Positions 30,948 to 40,330 of a stretch of 64,000 bases of DNA are shown in pieces (position 1 is the stretch's first letter; the number at the start of each line of letters is the position of its first letter). Under the pieces are notes generated by a model. The model was not told where the DNA came from and ran no database searches. It saw nothing but the letters and a program-made list of their open reading frames with translations. A program made the translations under genes and the position numbers. Source of the stretch: Chondrus crispus (taxonomy: Eukaryota > Rhodophyta > Florideophyceae > Gigartinales > Gigartinaceae); contig NW_005178479.1 of NCBI RefSeq assembly GCF_000350225.1, positions 341,819-405,818 of the forward strand, read 5' to 3'.

Positions 30948-30981
30948 TCCTTCCTACCTCCCCCCCCTATTGACGACCACG

Positions 30982-32304
30982 TCAATGGAGATGGGGGAGG
31001 AGGCCGTGCTTGATAATGTATTCTCGAAACGCGGCTGTCAAGGTGCCATCCCCATCGACGAAATCACGGGTTGGCTGCCACTCCGCCTCATGTTGCGGAG
31101 CGCCCTTCATGAGGGTAAGCCACTGGTACCCACGTCCGCGCTTTCGGTGCGCAAGAATACAATCCACTTCCAACAGAAGGTCGCCGGAAGGGTCGGCAAC
31201 GGGGTTGGGGCGCGTTGAAATGGGCTGACTTAACTCGGGCGGATGACTCTTATGCAGGGTGGTGTGCGAAACATGCAGAACCGGGTGTAGGCGCATGTTC
31301 GGGGGCAGGTCAAGGCGAAGGGCGTTCTTCCCAACCAACTGCAAGATTGGGAATGGACCGAATGGTTTGCTTCCAAGCTTATTAGAAGACTGCGTCCTAG
31401 ATACAGCATCCCTGAATAGGCTCCGACTTATCCACACGCGGTCACCCACCTGATAAGACGGTTCCTTCAGCTTCTGTGCGGCATACGCGGCGTGACGCGC
31501 TTTCGCAAGCTCGTGCGAGAAACGCGCGTCTTTCAACGCTGTGTTCATTCGCGTATTGAATTGAGTGACACTCTTCACGCTACAATCAACCGGCAGTAAC
31601 ATATCCAGAGGACCGCGCGGATTCGATCCTAGATCGACTTCAAACGGTGTCGCCTGTAACTCCTCGCTCTTCGCCAAATTGTACGCGAATTCGGCGGCAG
31701 GTAGAAACTCATCCCAGTCGTCTTGTCGTAGCGAACAGTAAAAGCGCAAATAGTTCTCTACCATGCGATTCATTATCTCCGACGTCCCATCCGTCTGAGG
31801 GTGATGGTTTGAAGACATTTGCAAGCGGATACCGCAACGGGCCATGAGGTGGTCCCAAAACTTCGACGTGAACTTTGGGTCTCGGTCGGAAACGATAGAA
31901 TCCGGTAAGCCATGCAGCTTGAATACGTTTGAAAAGAACTGATTGGCAACATCTACGGCGGTATCGGTTGTCTTGCCAGGTAGGAAATGAACGCGTCGCG
32001 ACAACCGGTCCACCCATGTCGTTATGCTATCGAACCCTCGCTTCGTTCGGGGAAGCTTGACGATGAAGTCTGTCGCTAAGGACCCCCACCGCCGGATAGG
32101 GACATCAAGAGGTGACGGGGTGCCTAGCTTCTTCATGCGAGCATCTTTCTTTTGCTGGCAAGTCTGACATCCGCCCACGTACTGTTTCACATCGCGGCTC
32201 TTGTGACGCCAGTGTAAGTGCTCTACCCGTCCCAACGTCTTGACATACCCGAAGTGTCCCGAAATAGATGCATCATGCGCCGCGTACAGAACCTCCTTGA
32301 CCTA
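30982..32304 (-). pseudogene. Integrase with C-terminal chromodomain (nested element)
   Basis: The region follows a stop (TAG at 32302-32304) in the same frame as RT. A zinc region (HFGYVKTLGRVEHLHWRH ... CQTCQQKK) is followed by the core with D (LATDFIVKLP), D (IVSDRDPKF) and E (GTSEIMNRMVE). It ends with a chromodomain (VDCILAHRKRGRGYQWL, then EAEWQPTRDFVD). This 417-residue piece looks intact and is separated from RT only by stops. Confidence 0.85.
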
Positions 32305-34281
32305 ACGACGCGGCACACAAACCTTTCTGTCATACAGTAGCCTACCATCCGAATACTCAAATGAGGGAAGCAATCGAAACACCCGGTCTTTCTGCACCTC
32401 GTCGGTGGGAAACTCCCCCTTCAGGCCTCGCACGATTGGTCCAAACAGTTGATCGTCCTCATACTCCTGCGCAAATGGGAAAGCACGCTCCACGTCACCA
32501 ACAGTCAAGTGGTTAAGCGTCGTCTCATCCATGACATGTGGTGCCCGTGACAGGGCATCCCCCAAAACGTGCACACGTCCCGGTCTCAAGTTGATTTTCC
32601 CTATACCGGACTGTGCGAAAAGGTCTAACCACCGAGCCTTGCGGCAATTTAAACTGGGCTTGCTGAAGAAATTCTTTAAGACCTGATTGTCAGTAAACAC
32701 ATCAAAGGTAGACCCCTCGAGGTAGCAGCGGAATCGCTTGAGGAAGTAAACAAGACCCAAAAGCTCGCGTTCACTAGCCGTGTAATTCTGTTCCGTTTCT
32801 GAGAGCTTCTTTGAGAAGTAGGCTACGACATGGTCGGCCCTGTTCCCGTTCAATTGAGTCAGCGTTCCGTCTACTGCTCGCTGCGAGGCATCCACGTGAC
32901 AACGGAATGGTTTTCCCCAGTCCGGGGCGACGAAAATAGGAGCCGATATTAGAAGGCCTTTCAGTCGTCCGAAAGCCTCATCGCAAGTCGCGTCCCACCT
33001 TCCAATCCCGACATCCTTCTTCGTCAAAGCGGTGAGGGGAGCAGCAATCCCAGAAAAGTGTCTAATAAAGCGCTGAAAAAACTAGAGAAGGCCGATGAAA
33101 CTGCGCAGCTCCGTAAGCGAAGTGGGCCTTGGCCACTCACGAACGACGCGACCTTTTTCTGGATTAACCCGCGCACCCTCCCGACTAACCAGCATTCCTA
33201 GAAACTCGGTCTCAGGGCGGAGGAAAGAGCACTTCTTCGGAGAAACTTAAAGCCGCTCGGACCGCAAACGTGAAAACACTGGCTGCAAGTGCCTCATGTG
33301 TTCTTCTCGCGTCCGGCTGTATATTAACAAATCGTCCATGTATACAACCATAAACACATCAATACAGTCATAGAATACTTGGTTCATTAACGTCTGGAAA
33401 GTAGCGGGCGCGTTACAAAGGCCCATCGGCATGACGAGATATTCGAACTGCCCGTTTTTCGTATTGAACGCGGTTTTCTCCACATCCTCGGGACGGACGC
33501 GGATCTGATGGAATCCCGTTTTGAGGTCTAGCTTGGAGAAGTAACGGGCACCAGCAAGGCGGTCGAACATCTCATCAGGGCGCGGCAGCGGCGAATTGTT
33601 TCTTTTCGTCAATCTGTTGAGAGCGCGGTAGTCGACAACAGCACGCAACTTGTTCTTGTCCTTCAACAGGAACAGGGACGCGTCAAAGGGGGACTTGCTT
33701 CGCTGTAATTTCCCTTTTTGGAGCAACTCCACGACATACTCCTTCACGGCGACGAGCTCGGCTGGAGAAAGCTGGTATAACGGCCGTAGCGGGGGCTTCA
33801 CTTCTTCGTCTATCTCAATAGCGTGGTCCACGGTGCGCTTCGGGGGGAGACCGGCTGGAAGCGAGTCTCGAAACACGTCATCAAAACGTGACAACAGGTC
33901 CGTTGCATCCGAGTCTCCTCCATTCCTGTTTTGATGCGTAGAAGGATGCCTCTGCACGGCCTGGAATACCTGGAAATCCTCCCGATTCCCTTTCTTACGT
34001 AACCTTGAACGAAAAGTCTTTACACCCAGGGCGGAAACAACCACGGTGTCCTCTTCCCTTCCCTTCCTGACTGGCAACTTCTCATCACTCACTGTAATCG
34101 ACGGTGTGACGTAATGAACGCGAGGTTTGACACGCGTGTGCCATGGCATGCCAAGTAGAACGTCGTAACGGCAGTCTGACACAACCAAATTGGAACGATA
34201 CGTGTGATTACCCATCCGTAACTCCACATCAATGACGACTTCGTTCGACACTTCAGTAGTGCCTTTCTTAGAATGTGTCAT
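32302..34281 (-). pseudogene. Reverse transcriptase and RNase H (nested element), three stops
   Basis: RT shows LLQKGKLQRSKSPFDASLFL, LRAVVDYRALNRLTKRN, YFSKLDLKTGFHQIR and VVYMDDLLIYSRT. RNase H shows CHVDASQRAVDGTL, ASERELLGLVYF and VFTDNQVLKNFF. Stops lie at 33247-33249 (TAA), 33079-33081 (TAG, where Gln is usual) and 32302-32304 (TAG). Upstream of 34281 the frame is stopped at 34378-34380, and protease-like sequence (STPARILKDDN) reads in another frame. The protease is therefore also broken. Confidence 0.82.
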
Positions 34282-34512
34282 TACGGTTGGCGACTCCTTA
34301 ACGCGAAACTTGCCTCGATTGCTTGACAGGAACGCTTTTGATATTATCGTCTTTGAGAATGCGGGCGGGAGTAGAATTTAAGAACCCATCCAAGACAATG
34401 AGATCCGCTACCGGAACAGAACCTTTCCCCTCGGCCGATTGGTCCTCTATACGAGGGTGCACTCTTTTCTTATGTCCTTCACGAGTGTCTTTACTGATTG
34501 CTGAAGGACATC

Positions 34513-35343
34513 CTAGTTTTCCGGGTCATCACTATGCTCCTCGGTACCGGTCTCATCGACCGGACTCTGGCCTACAGCTTCGCAATTGTTAGCGGCGGCA
34601 CCCCTCTGGTGCTTCCACGGGCGGCATCCAACCGTGTGGCACGTAAAACACGCGTTGTTACGATAGTCCGTAAGGCGCTGTCCCTCTAGCTTAGGGCCAC
34701 GACCCTGACGTCCCCCGCTTTCCACGTTGCCGATCTCCATGGGTGTCGGACCTGAACCCTTTCCGGAACTGGCTCCTCCCTCGACTCCCGTACTCTGTAG
34801 CGAAGCGCCCCAGATAGCACTATCCACTCGAAGAGAAACCTTAGACGCTTCTTCGAAGGTAGCGACCGACGATTTCATGACTTCCAGGCCAACTTCGTAC
34901 TTTAAACCGGCACAAAACTTGTCCCACATCTCTCCATCGGTCATTCCCGGAACAGTTAGGCATAAGTTACGGAAGTCCGAAAGGTACTTGGCTACGGACG
35001 TCGTCCGTCGCAGCTTGCGGAGTCGCTCTCTCGCACGGCGAACGTGGTCCTCGGGAACAAACTCGGCCACAACCTTGGCCTTGAACTGCTCCCACGTTGT
35101 CGGGGGCCATTTAGATTGAACAAGAGTGTACCACCAAACGGCGGCGGTTCCGGTCAGAAAGGTTGAAGCGTAGAGGATCCGGTTCCCCTCGGTCAGCTGC
35201 ACGCCGGGGTTGCTGAGTTGGACGAGCACCAAATACTGCTCCACCTTGTACAGCCATGTGTTCACAACGAGGAAATCGCGGCGCCCGTCGTAGGACTCCG
35301 GCTTGTTGGGTTTCAGGTTGATCGTTCCTTGACCAGCAGCCAT
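34513..35343 (-). CDS. gag: Gag of the nested element
   Basis: A 276-residue frame starts at an ATG 47 bp inside the 5' LTR edge. It has a capsid-type helical region (YDGRRDFLVVNTWLYKVEQY, ALTGTAAVWWYTL-like block FLTGTAAVWWYTLVQ, and TSVAKYLSDFRNLCLTVPGM), which is the retrotransposon Gag family signature. A Cys/His cluster CFTCHTVGCRPWKH near the end stands in for the usual knuckle. It ends at 34513, in the same frame as the downstream RT but separated by stops. Confidence 0.8.
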   Translation of the reverse strand: MAAGQGTINLKPNKPESYDGRRDFLVVNTWLYKVEQYLVLVQLSNPGVQLTEGNRILYASTFLTGTAAVWWYTLVQSKWPPTTWEQFKAKVVAEFVPEDHVRRARERLRKLRRTTSVAKYLSDFRNLCLTVPGMTDGEMWDKFCAGLKYEVGLEVMKSSVATFEEASKVSLRVDSAIWGASLQSTGVEGGASSGKGSGPTPMEIGNVESGGRQGRGPKLEGQRLTDYRNNACFTCHTVGCRPWKHQRGAAANNCEAVGQSPVDETGTEEHSDDPEN

Positions 35344-35389
35344 TGCGGGAAACTTGCAGGGAGATCGTTGTTAAACGCGATACTACCAC

Positions 35390-35627
35390 TGAAACAAAGC
35401 CTCGTTTACTCCAAAGATCGATGCCCCCGTCCCTGAGCCTCCTCGAATCCAGCACTGAAAGACCCTCTCACCTTCGAGCCCCTCTGTCTCCGAACGGAGG
35501 GGTGAAGTCAGCCCGACAAGGCCGACAACCGAAAACCAAATAAAACTACGAGGTGTCTTCGCGGCAACCTAAAACCTAATAAAACTACGAGGGTGTCTTC
35601 GGTAATGCGCTTCATCCCATCGTTTCA
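35390..35627 (-). repeat. 5' LTR of the nested element
   Basis: 238 bp, paired with 30710-30947. Inside its edge the minus strand reads TGGTAGTATCGCG after one base, a plausible tRNA primer site. The TSD tgtcc follows at 35628. Confidence 0.92.
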
Positions 35628-36336
35628 TGTCCGCCCGTGTGTTTGGGAATAGCGGAGGATTGCCTATTTTTGGACTGCATATGCACCTGATTTCCCTTCC
35701 CCGAGTACTTCTTATCTTTCCCAGTTCCAAAGCTACTCTCGCGTACCTTGTTCTGGACAACAGCTTCCTTCAGCAGTATCTTAAGGTACATTCGTAAATT
35801 GTTCTTCAGTCCTTCTTGATACTCAAGGTGTTGGACCATTGCTAATTTTAAATTGGTGGGATATACATTCAACTGTATAAGCTTGAATGTCTTCTGTGGG
35901 TTCTTTTCCTTGAAATCCCCGTAGCCAACACTTTCGAGTCTCTCGAAGAAGTCATTTACGAACTCCATCATACGTGCTTGGGGGTCTGAAATCGACATTG
36001 GCACCTTTATTCCTTTCAGGGCCTCCTCAATTACAGTCGGATCTACCGGTATATCATTTCATGACTCACGATACTTCTGATAAACTTCTCAATATGATCT
36101 GAAGTAAGATTGTTTACAGTTGTTTCCGGTGCGATATCTTCAAATTTGTCAAGAAAGTGCACGTTCTCCAACCTGGAACGTTCGATACATACCTTGAAAG
36201 ATGCAACAGTCATAGACGGCACCTCTTTGCATTTTTCTTCAACCTCATTTTTGTAGCGCGCGTACTCTCGCAAAAAAGCAGAGACCTTCTTCAGGTCAAA
36301 ACTACGCAATACCGAATGGGAGATCGGTTCGAACAC
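35628..36336 (-). pseudogene. Gag of the older Ty3-like element, split
   Basis: Two frames (36043-36336 and 35612-36004) encode a Lys/Glu-rich helical protein (SFDLKKVSAFLREYARYKNE, then GDFKEKNPQKTFKLIQLNVY). The second runs into the nested LTR. Position between the LTR and the knuckle/protease region identifies it as gag. A frameshift separates the two parts. Confidence 0.55.
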
Positions 36337-36495
36337 GGCAGATCTGCTCTAAACATTACTTTCACCATTGCTTGGTGTGTGGTGTGCTTTTGACATGTCA
36401 GCTTGATCGTAGCCCCGGGCTCGCGTCCTGGTGACCATACACACAGCGAAACAAACGGTTCCCCAGAGCTTGCCTGCAGGACAAACAGAAATTTC

Positions 36496-36745
36496 TGTAA
36501 ACCTGGGGCGCGTTGATGTTTCAATGGGAATGATGCCCCCTTTACTCCGAGTCGTCTTTGTCAGCTTAAGTAACGGTTCTATGTAGCTTTCTATCCAAAT
36601 GCACTCTCCTGTATTGGAGAGTGTATCTATAAAATGCAAAGCGCAAATATCTTCGTCAGGGGGTTGACAGCTTTCATGTGTATTCGATCCCGAATCTGAC
36701 CTCTGCACTAGCCATAGAGCCTTATATGGGTTATAGGCGTCTACA
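36496..36745 (-). repeat. 5' LTR of the 26-37 kb element
   Basis: 250 bp, paired with 26421-26670. A clear TGG primer site is not seen at its inner edge. Confidence 0.8.
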
Positions 36746-37121
36746 GCTGCCAGCTGCCCAGAGATCGTACGCTCTTCAGCACACGTTGCGGTCGCACACC
36801 CGATCACGTTTGAGGCGAGGAGGCGGCGTGGGCGCCCGCTCCACGCACTCTGCTCCCGTGCTCACGCACACACGCCATTCCGTCTATTTAGAAACCGGAC
36901 AACGTTCCATCTATTCAGAAACTGAGCAAGAAGAACCGTAAAACATCATCCTCTACCTTTGCACCATATCCCGTCATTTTCTGTCCCGCTTCTGTACAAA
37001 ATTGTACAGATCTGATTCATCCATCTGGCCCTTACAAAACCCTAATCCAGCCCACCTGCCGTCCACATTGGCATTTCTCCCTACCTTCACTCGCACCCCT
37101 TCATCCCCCCGAACCATCGTT
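36746..37121. other. Upstream region of the deaminase gene
   Basis: No element or gene is visible. It is pyrimidine-rich before the deaminase start (for example 37080-37120), as is also seen before the acyl-CoA synthetase at the window end. The promoter probably lies here. Confidence 0.35.
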
Positions 37122-37706
37122 ATGCTCTCCTTCCTGACGTCGTCCCCTCTGCATCGCCTGCGCCCGTCCTCACGCACTCGCCTCACGACAGTGGCGCATC
37201 TCGAGCCCATGAGCGACGAGCTCGCGGAAGCTTTCCGCGCTTATAGTCCGGGCGAAGTCCCGGTCGGCGCCGTCCTGGTGTGCAGTTTTGGGGCCGTCCT
37301 TTCCGCGGCACACAACCTCATCGAGTCGCTGCACGAACCTACTGCGCATGCCGAGATCCTCTGCGTGCGCCGCGCTGCCGCCGCCGCTAGCAACTGGCGG
37401 CTGCACGACACTACTCTGTACTCGGCTCTGGAGCCGTGTCCCATGTGTCTCAGCGCACTCGCTCTCGCCAAAGTCGACGCCGTCGTTTACACCGCCAAAG
37501 ACTTGAGGCTTGGAGCGTGCGGCACGCGGCTACCCTTGCATGAGAAGAAACATCCGTTTCACACGTGTCGAGACGTACGCGGCGGCGTGTTGGAGGACGA
37601 GGCCACAGAGCGCATGAGACACTTCCTTCGGGAGCTCAGAGCAGAGGGGAAAGCCGCGAGGGGCGACTCGTGCGGGTCAGCGCACCTCGGCTGTACCGGT
37701 ACGTGA
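37122..37706 (+). CDS. tRNA-adenosine deaminase-like (TadA/CDA fold) protein
   Basis: From ATG 37122 the gene encodes 194 residues. The frame is open further upstream but has no ATG. Residues 1-30 (LTSSPLHRLRPSSRTRL) are rich in Ser, Arg and Leu and lack acidic residues, like an organelle transit peptide. The deaminase core follows: GEVPVGAVLV, the zinc/catalytic HAE (PTAHAEIL), then EPCPMC with the two zinc Cys, and ACGTR. The order and spacing match TadA-type enzymes, which convert A34 to inosine in tRNA-Arg. The motif after 'VVY' is TAKD rather than the common GA-D, so another small deaminase is possible. It is an intronless, GC-rich, apparently intact gene. Confidence 0.8.
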   Translation: MLSFLTSSPLHRLRPSSRTRLTTVAHLEPMSDELAEAFRAYSPGEVPVGAVLVCSFGAVLSAAHNLIESLHEPTAHAEILCVRRAAAAASNWRLHDTTLYSALEPCPMCLSALALAKVDAVVYTAKDLRLGACGTRLPLHEKKHPFHTCRDVRGGVLEDEATERMRHFLRELRAEGKAARGDSCGSAHLGCTGT

Positions 37707-37890
37707 GCGAAGTGAACAAGGTGTTCATGTGCAGTCGCGAAATGACATAATTCACAAGTGGGTGACCACAATTTCTCTTCTACAAACGCCTCCAGTCACG
37801 TGCCTCTTCTCAAGTGTGGATACAAAAACATGCCTATACGCGGGTCTCAATCTGCGTTTAGAATCAGCATCGTGCTTCTGCTATGCCCCA

Positions 37891-38220
37891 TCACCCCCAG
37901 CCTTGTGTCCCAGTTTCCGCCCGACAGCTCTCTGCCCGGCAATTTTCAGCACCCTCTTCCGGTCTGCTCAAAAGGTCAATGCATCCGATCTTTGCCGTCG
38001 TAAAATCATCCACGCTCCTGAGTTTGTCCCTACCGCTGAATCTACGCGCAATCCTTGCGCCGCCGGCCACACGCAGCGCGATTGTCAACGCCTCCGCCAA
38101 GTCTTCCGGACTCTCATCGGGCAGTCGTGCCACCGCTACCAGCTGCTGCGTCTCCTCTGCAGCGCGCTTGGCAGCCGCGAGCTGATCCTCAAAGTTGCGT
38201 TTCCGATCTCGGGTCATCAT
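37891..38220 (-). pseudogene. UBX-like domain fragment
   Basis: From ATG 38220 the frame reads a Lys/Glu helical stretch (NFEDQLAAAKRAAEETQQL) and then ALRVAGGARIARRFSGRDKL with SVDDF. That resembles the first strands of a UBX domain, the ubiquitin-like Cdc48/p97-binding module. After SVDDF the similarity ends and the tail (RAESCRAETGTQG) looks non-native. It is probably a truncated gene. The assignment is tentative. Confidence 0.35.
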
Positions 38221-38500
38221 CCCGGATGACAAACTTGCGCACGATGCCCTTGGATGCGCTTGGAAAAATGCACGCCGGCACGCTGAGTTGCACTACGTGG
38301 CCCTGAGGATCACCAGGGCGCGAAGCGCGCTTTCCTGCCTCGAAGCTGGCGTCGGGTCTCCGGCACGGGCGGGGAGGCGTCGCCGGGGGGAGCGCGCGGG
38401 GTAGCACAGAAGAGAGCGGTCGGGGACGGCGGGGACCAGCTCCTGCGCGGCGGGGGGAGGGAAGCGGTGCACGCGGACAAGTAGAGGTCCCTTCTACTCT

Positions 38501-39366
38501 TCACGTCGCCGGTGGAGAAGAGCCCACCCTTCTTGCCGAGGCGGGGCCTCCTGCACGTGGGGTCACGTAGTAGTACCAGTTCATCTGCGACATCTCCGTG
38601 GTACCCGATCCCATGAGCAGCCCCAACAGCATCGTCGCGTAAGTCAACGGCATTGAAGTCCATAGCGTTGTCAACACTCCCATCACGACCCTCGACCGCC
38701 ACGGGATCCGCTTGCTACTCACCACGCACAGTCCGCCCACGAGCCACCGCACCCGCTGCTTGATAGATTCCTTCAGCGGGACCCGTCTCTGCTCGAACAA
38801 TAACGCGTCGATCCATGGCGACCGCACCCTGCTCGACTGCGCTGTCATCCCGAATAACGCGTCCTCTGCGATGCTCCCTTCAACCCCATGGTCAAACGTC
38901 GCATTTTTCTCCACGAAATTGATGCGACAACAAACGAACCATGCCTGCCTACCCACACTTCCCCACACCTCTCCACATTTCCCTACACTCGTACTGAATC
39001 CGATACCGCCCACAGCCGTCCGATACCCGTCCCGAGTCGGCAAGCGTTGTTACCCAGTTTGCATTATGTACGTATCAGCCGCCTGCCACTGTCGAGTTTG
39101 CCATCCCTCCTCCATACAGAATAGGACCTTGCCCAATTGGCGGCCACCAAATGTGTCTGAGCCACACAGGTAAGGTAAAGTTCCCGCACGCAATGCTTCA
39201 TAATTGCACGAACCATGTCCTTATTGAATCGCATTTCCTCGTCAACATGAAAAATCCAGTCCATTGCATCTGCTGGTGACGCCTTGATCGCATAATTCGA
39301 CGCACGAGCCTTGTACAGCGCCCCTCCGTCTGGATCGTACAACCCATCGCAGAATATCAACAACAT
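38501..39366 (-). pseudogene. GT2 glycosyltransferase (egghead-like), frameshifted
   Basis: Frame one (39064-39366) has YDPDGGALYKARASNYAI and the nucleotide-sugar/metal site MDWIFHVDEEMRFN. Frame two (38501-39043) has NATFDHGVEGSIAEDALFGM and IKQRVRWLVGGLCVVSSKRI with a membrane span (SMPLTYATMLLGLLMG). These blocks and their order match egghead-type beta-mannosyltransferases of GT2, membrane enzymes that extend glycan chains. One frameshift lies between 39043 and 39064. Both ends seem incomplete: the C-terminal membrane region degenerates after WYYYVTP. An unrecognised intron cannot be excluded. Confidence 0.6.
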
Positions 39367-39489
39367 AAGTTACAAAGTTCGACCCAATACCAAACGTTCC
39401 GAGCAACTCTGCTGGTCCATCTTTGGTAAGGTTCTCATTGCAGCTATACATCGAATTCGGAAACCAGCAAAACAACGATCCAATCGACG

Positions 39490-40330
39490 CTTTTTCAACA
39501 TGGGCCCGAGTAGTAGGCTAAAATGAAACACAAAGCATAAAAACAAAACCATCTTCGCATAACAAAACAACACCCCTGGAGCTCTCTCCAAGACCGGGAC
39601 AACAGAGGCCGAAGTGCGATCAAAAGTTGGGTGACGGTTAGCGTTAGATCTGCAAATTTTAGCACATTTGCAGAGGCAGGTTGCAATGCCCAGAACAAAT
39701 GCAAGATTTGGGCGAGGAAAGGGAGAGAGACGATTATGTCGACATACATGATGGAACGTGTGGACTGGTCTATGTTTGGGAGATGAGACAGCCAGAATGC
39801 CGGTAAGGAGGCAAGTCATGTCATGACCGGGATGGTGGGCTGCACGTGAGGGACATTAGCAGTTTCATATCTTAGAAAGAGATCGAGAAGGATGGGATAG
39901 ACGAGAAAAGTCAGTGCGAGAAATGTGAGCAAAGTGTAGGCTATGATGGAAGAGGCATCATTGGGCGGAAAGGAAAGAGATGAGGAAACCCACAGAGTGA
40001 GGCCAGCGGCCGAGGAGGAAAAGTGGAGCAGAGGCTTGGTGGATGAGGAGAAGGCGAAAGTGTGGGCAAAAAGTGCGAGAAGGTAGAGAAGATAGAAGTG
40101 AGCCGAGTGGGAAGCATAGAATGTTCAGGCGAAAACTCGGTGCAACCTGTGCGAGAAGGCGTGGGAATAGGAATTAGAATGGACACATTGCAAAACAAGG
40201 AAGACCTGGATGGGGGGGCAAAGCGGGTCAGAAAGTGAAAAGTGGCAGCGGGGAGGACTGCCAAGATGAAGAGATTGACAGCGGAGAACATACAAAAAAT
40301 CGAGTAGGACTGCCAGACGAGGGAGGGGAG
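39490..40330 (-). other. Hydrophobic coding remnants between flippase and glycosyltransferase
   Basis: Minus-strand frames in succession give membrane-like segments (FCMFSAVNLFILAVLPAATF; AYTLLTFLALTFLVYPILL; FLAQILHLFWALQPASANVL). Frames change at least twice. They may be the lost C-terminal membrane part of the P4-ATPase or the N-terminal membrane part of the glycosyltransferase. I cannot tell which. Confidence 0.35.

Larger units (their letters stand above)
30710..35627 (-). mobile_element. Nested chromovirus-like Ty3/gypsy element with 5-bp TSD
   Basis: LTRs of 238 bp (30710-30947 and 35390-35627, 9 differences by eye) begin TGAAAC and end GTTTCA. The bases tgtcc at 30705-30709 and at 35628-35632 form a perfect target-site duplication. 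Minus-strand order is gag (34513-35343), protease/RT (33247-34281), RNase H (32302-33027), and integrase plus chromodomain (30982-32304). It inserted into the gag of the older element. Pol keeps one frame but has stops at 33247-33249, 33079-33081 and 32302-32304. Confidence 0.93.
26421..36745 (-). mobile_element. Decayed Ty3-like LTR retrotransposon hosting a nested element
   Basis: Direct 250-bp repeats 26421-26670 and 36496-36745 (TGTA...TACA, roughly 10 differences) enclose minus-strand gag (35628-36336), zinc knuckle and protease (30131-30705), RT, RNase H, integrase and a chromodomain-like tail (26715-28286). Another retrotransposon (30710-35627) splits gag. Without it the element is about 5.4 kb. 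Flanking 5-mers (cgatg / gctgc) do not match. Multiple stops and frameshifts make it inactive. Confidence 0.8.

Noticed and set aside
35111-35543. Frames crossing the nested 5' LTR edge
   Set aside because: They read through LTR and gag leader in the wrong frame and occur similarly in the other LTR.
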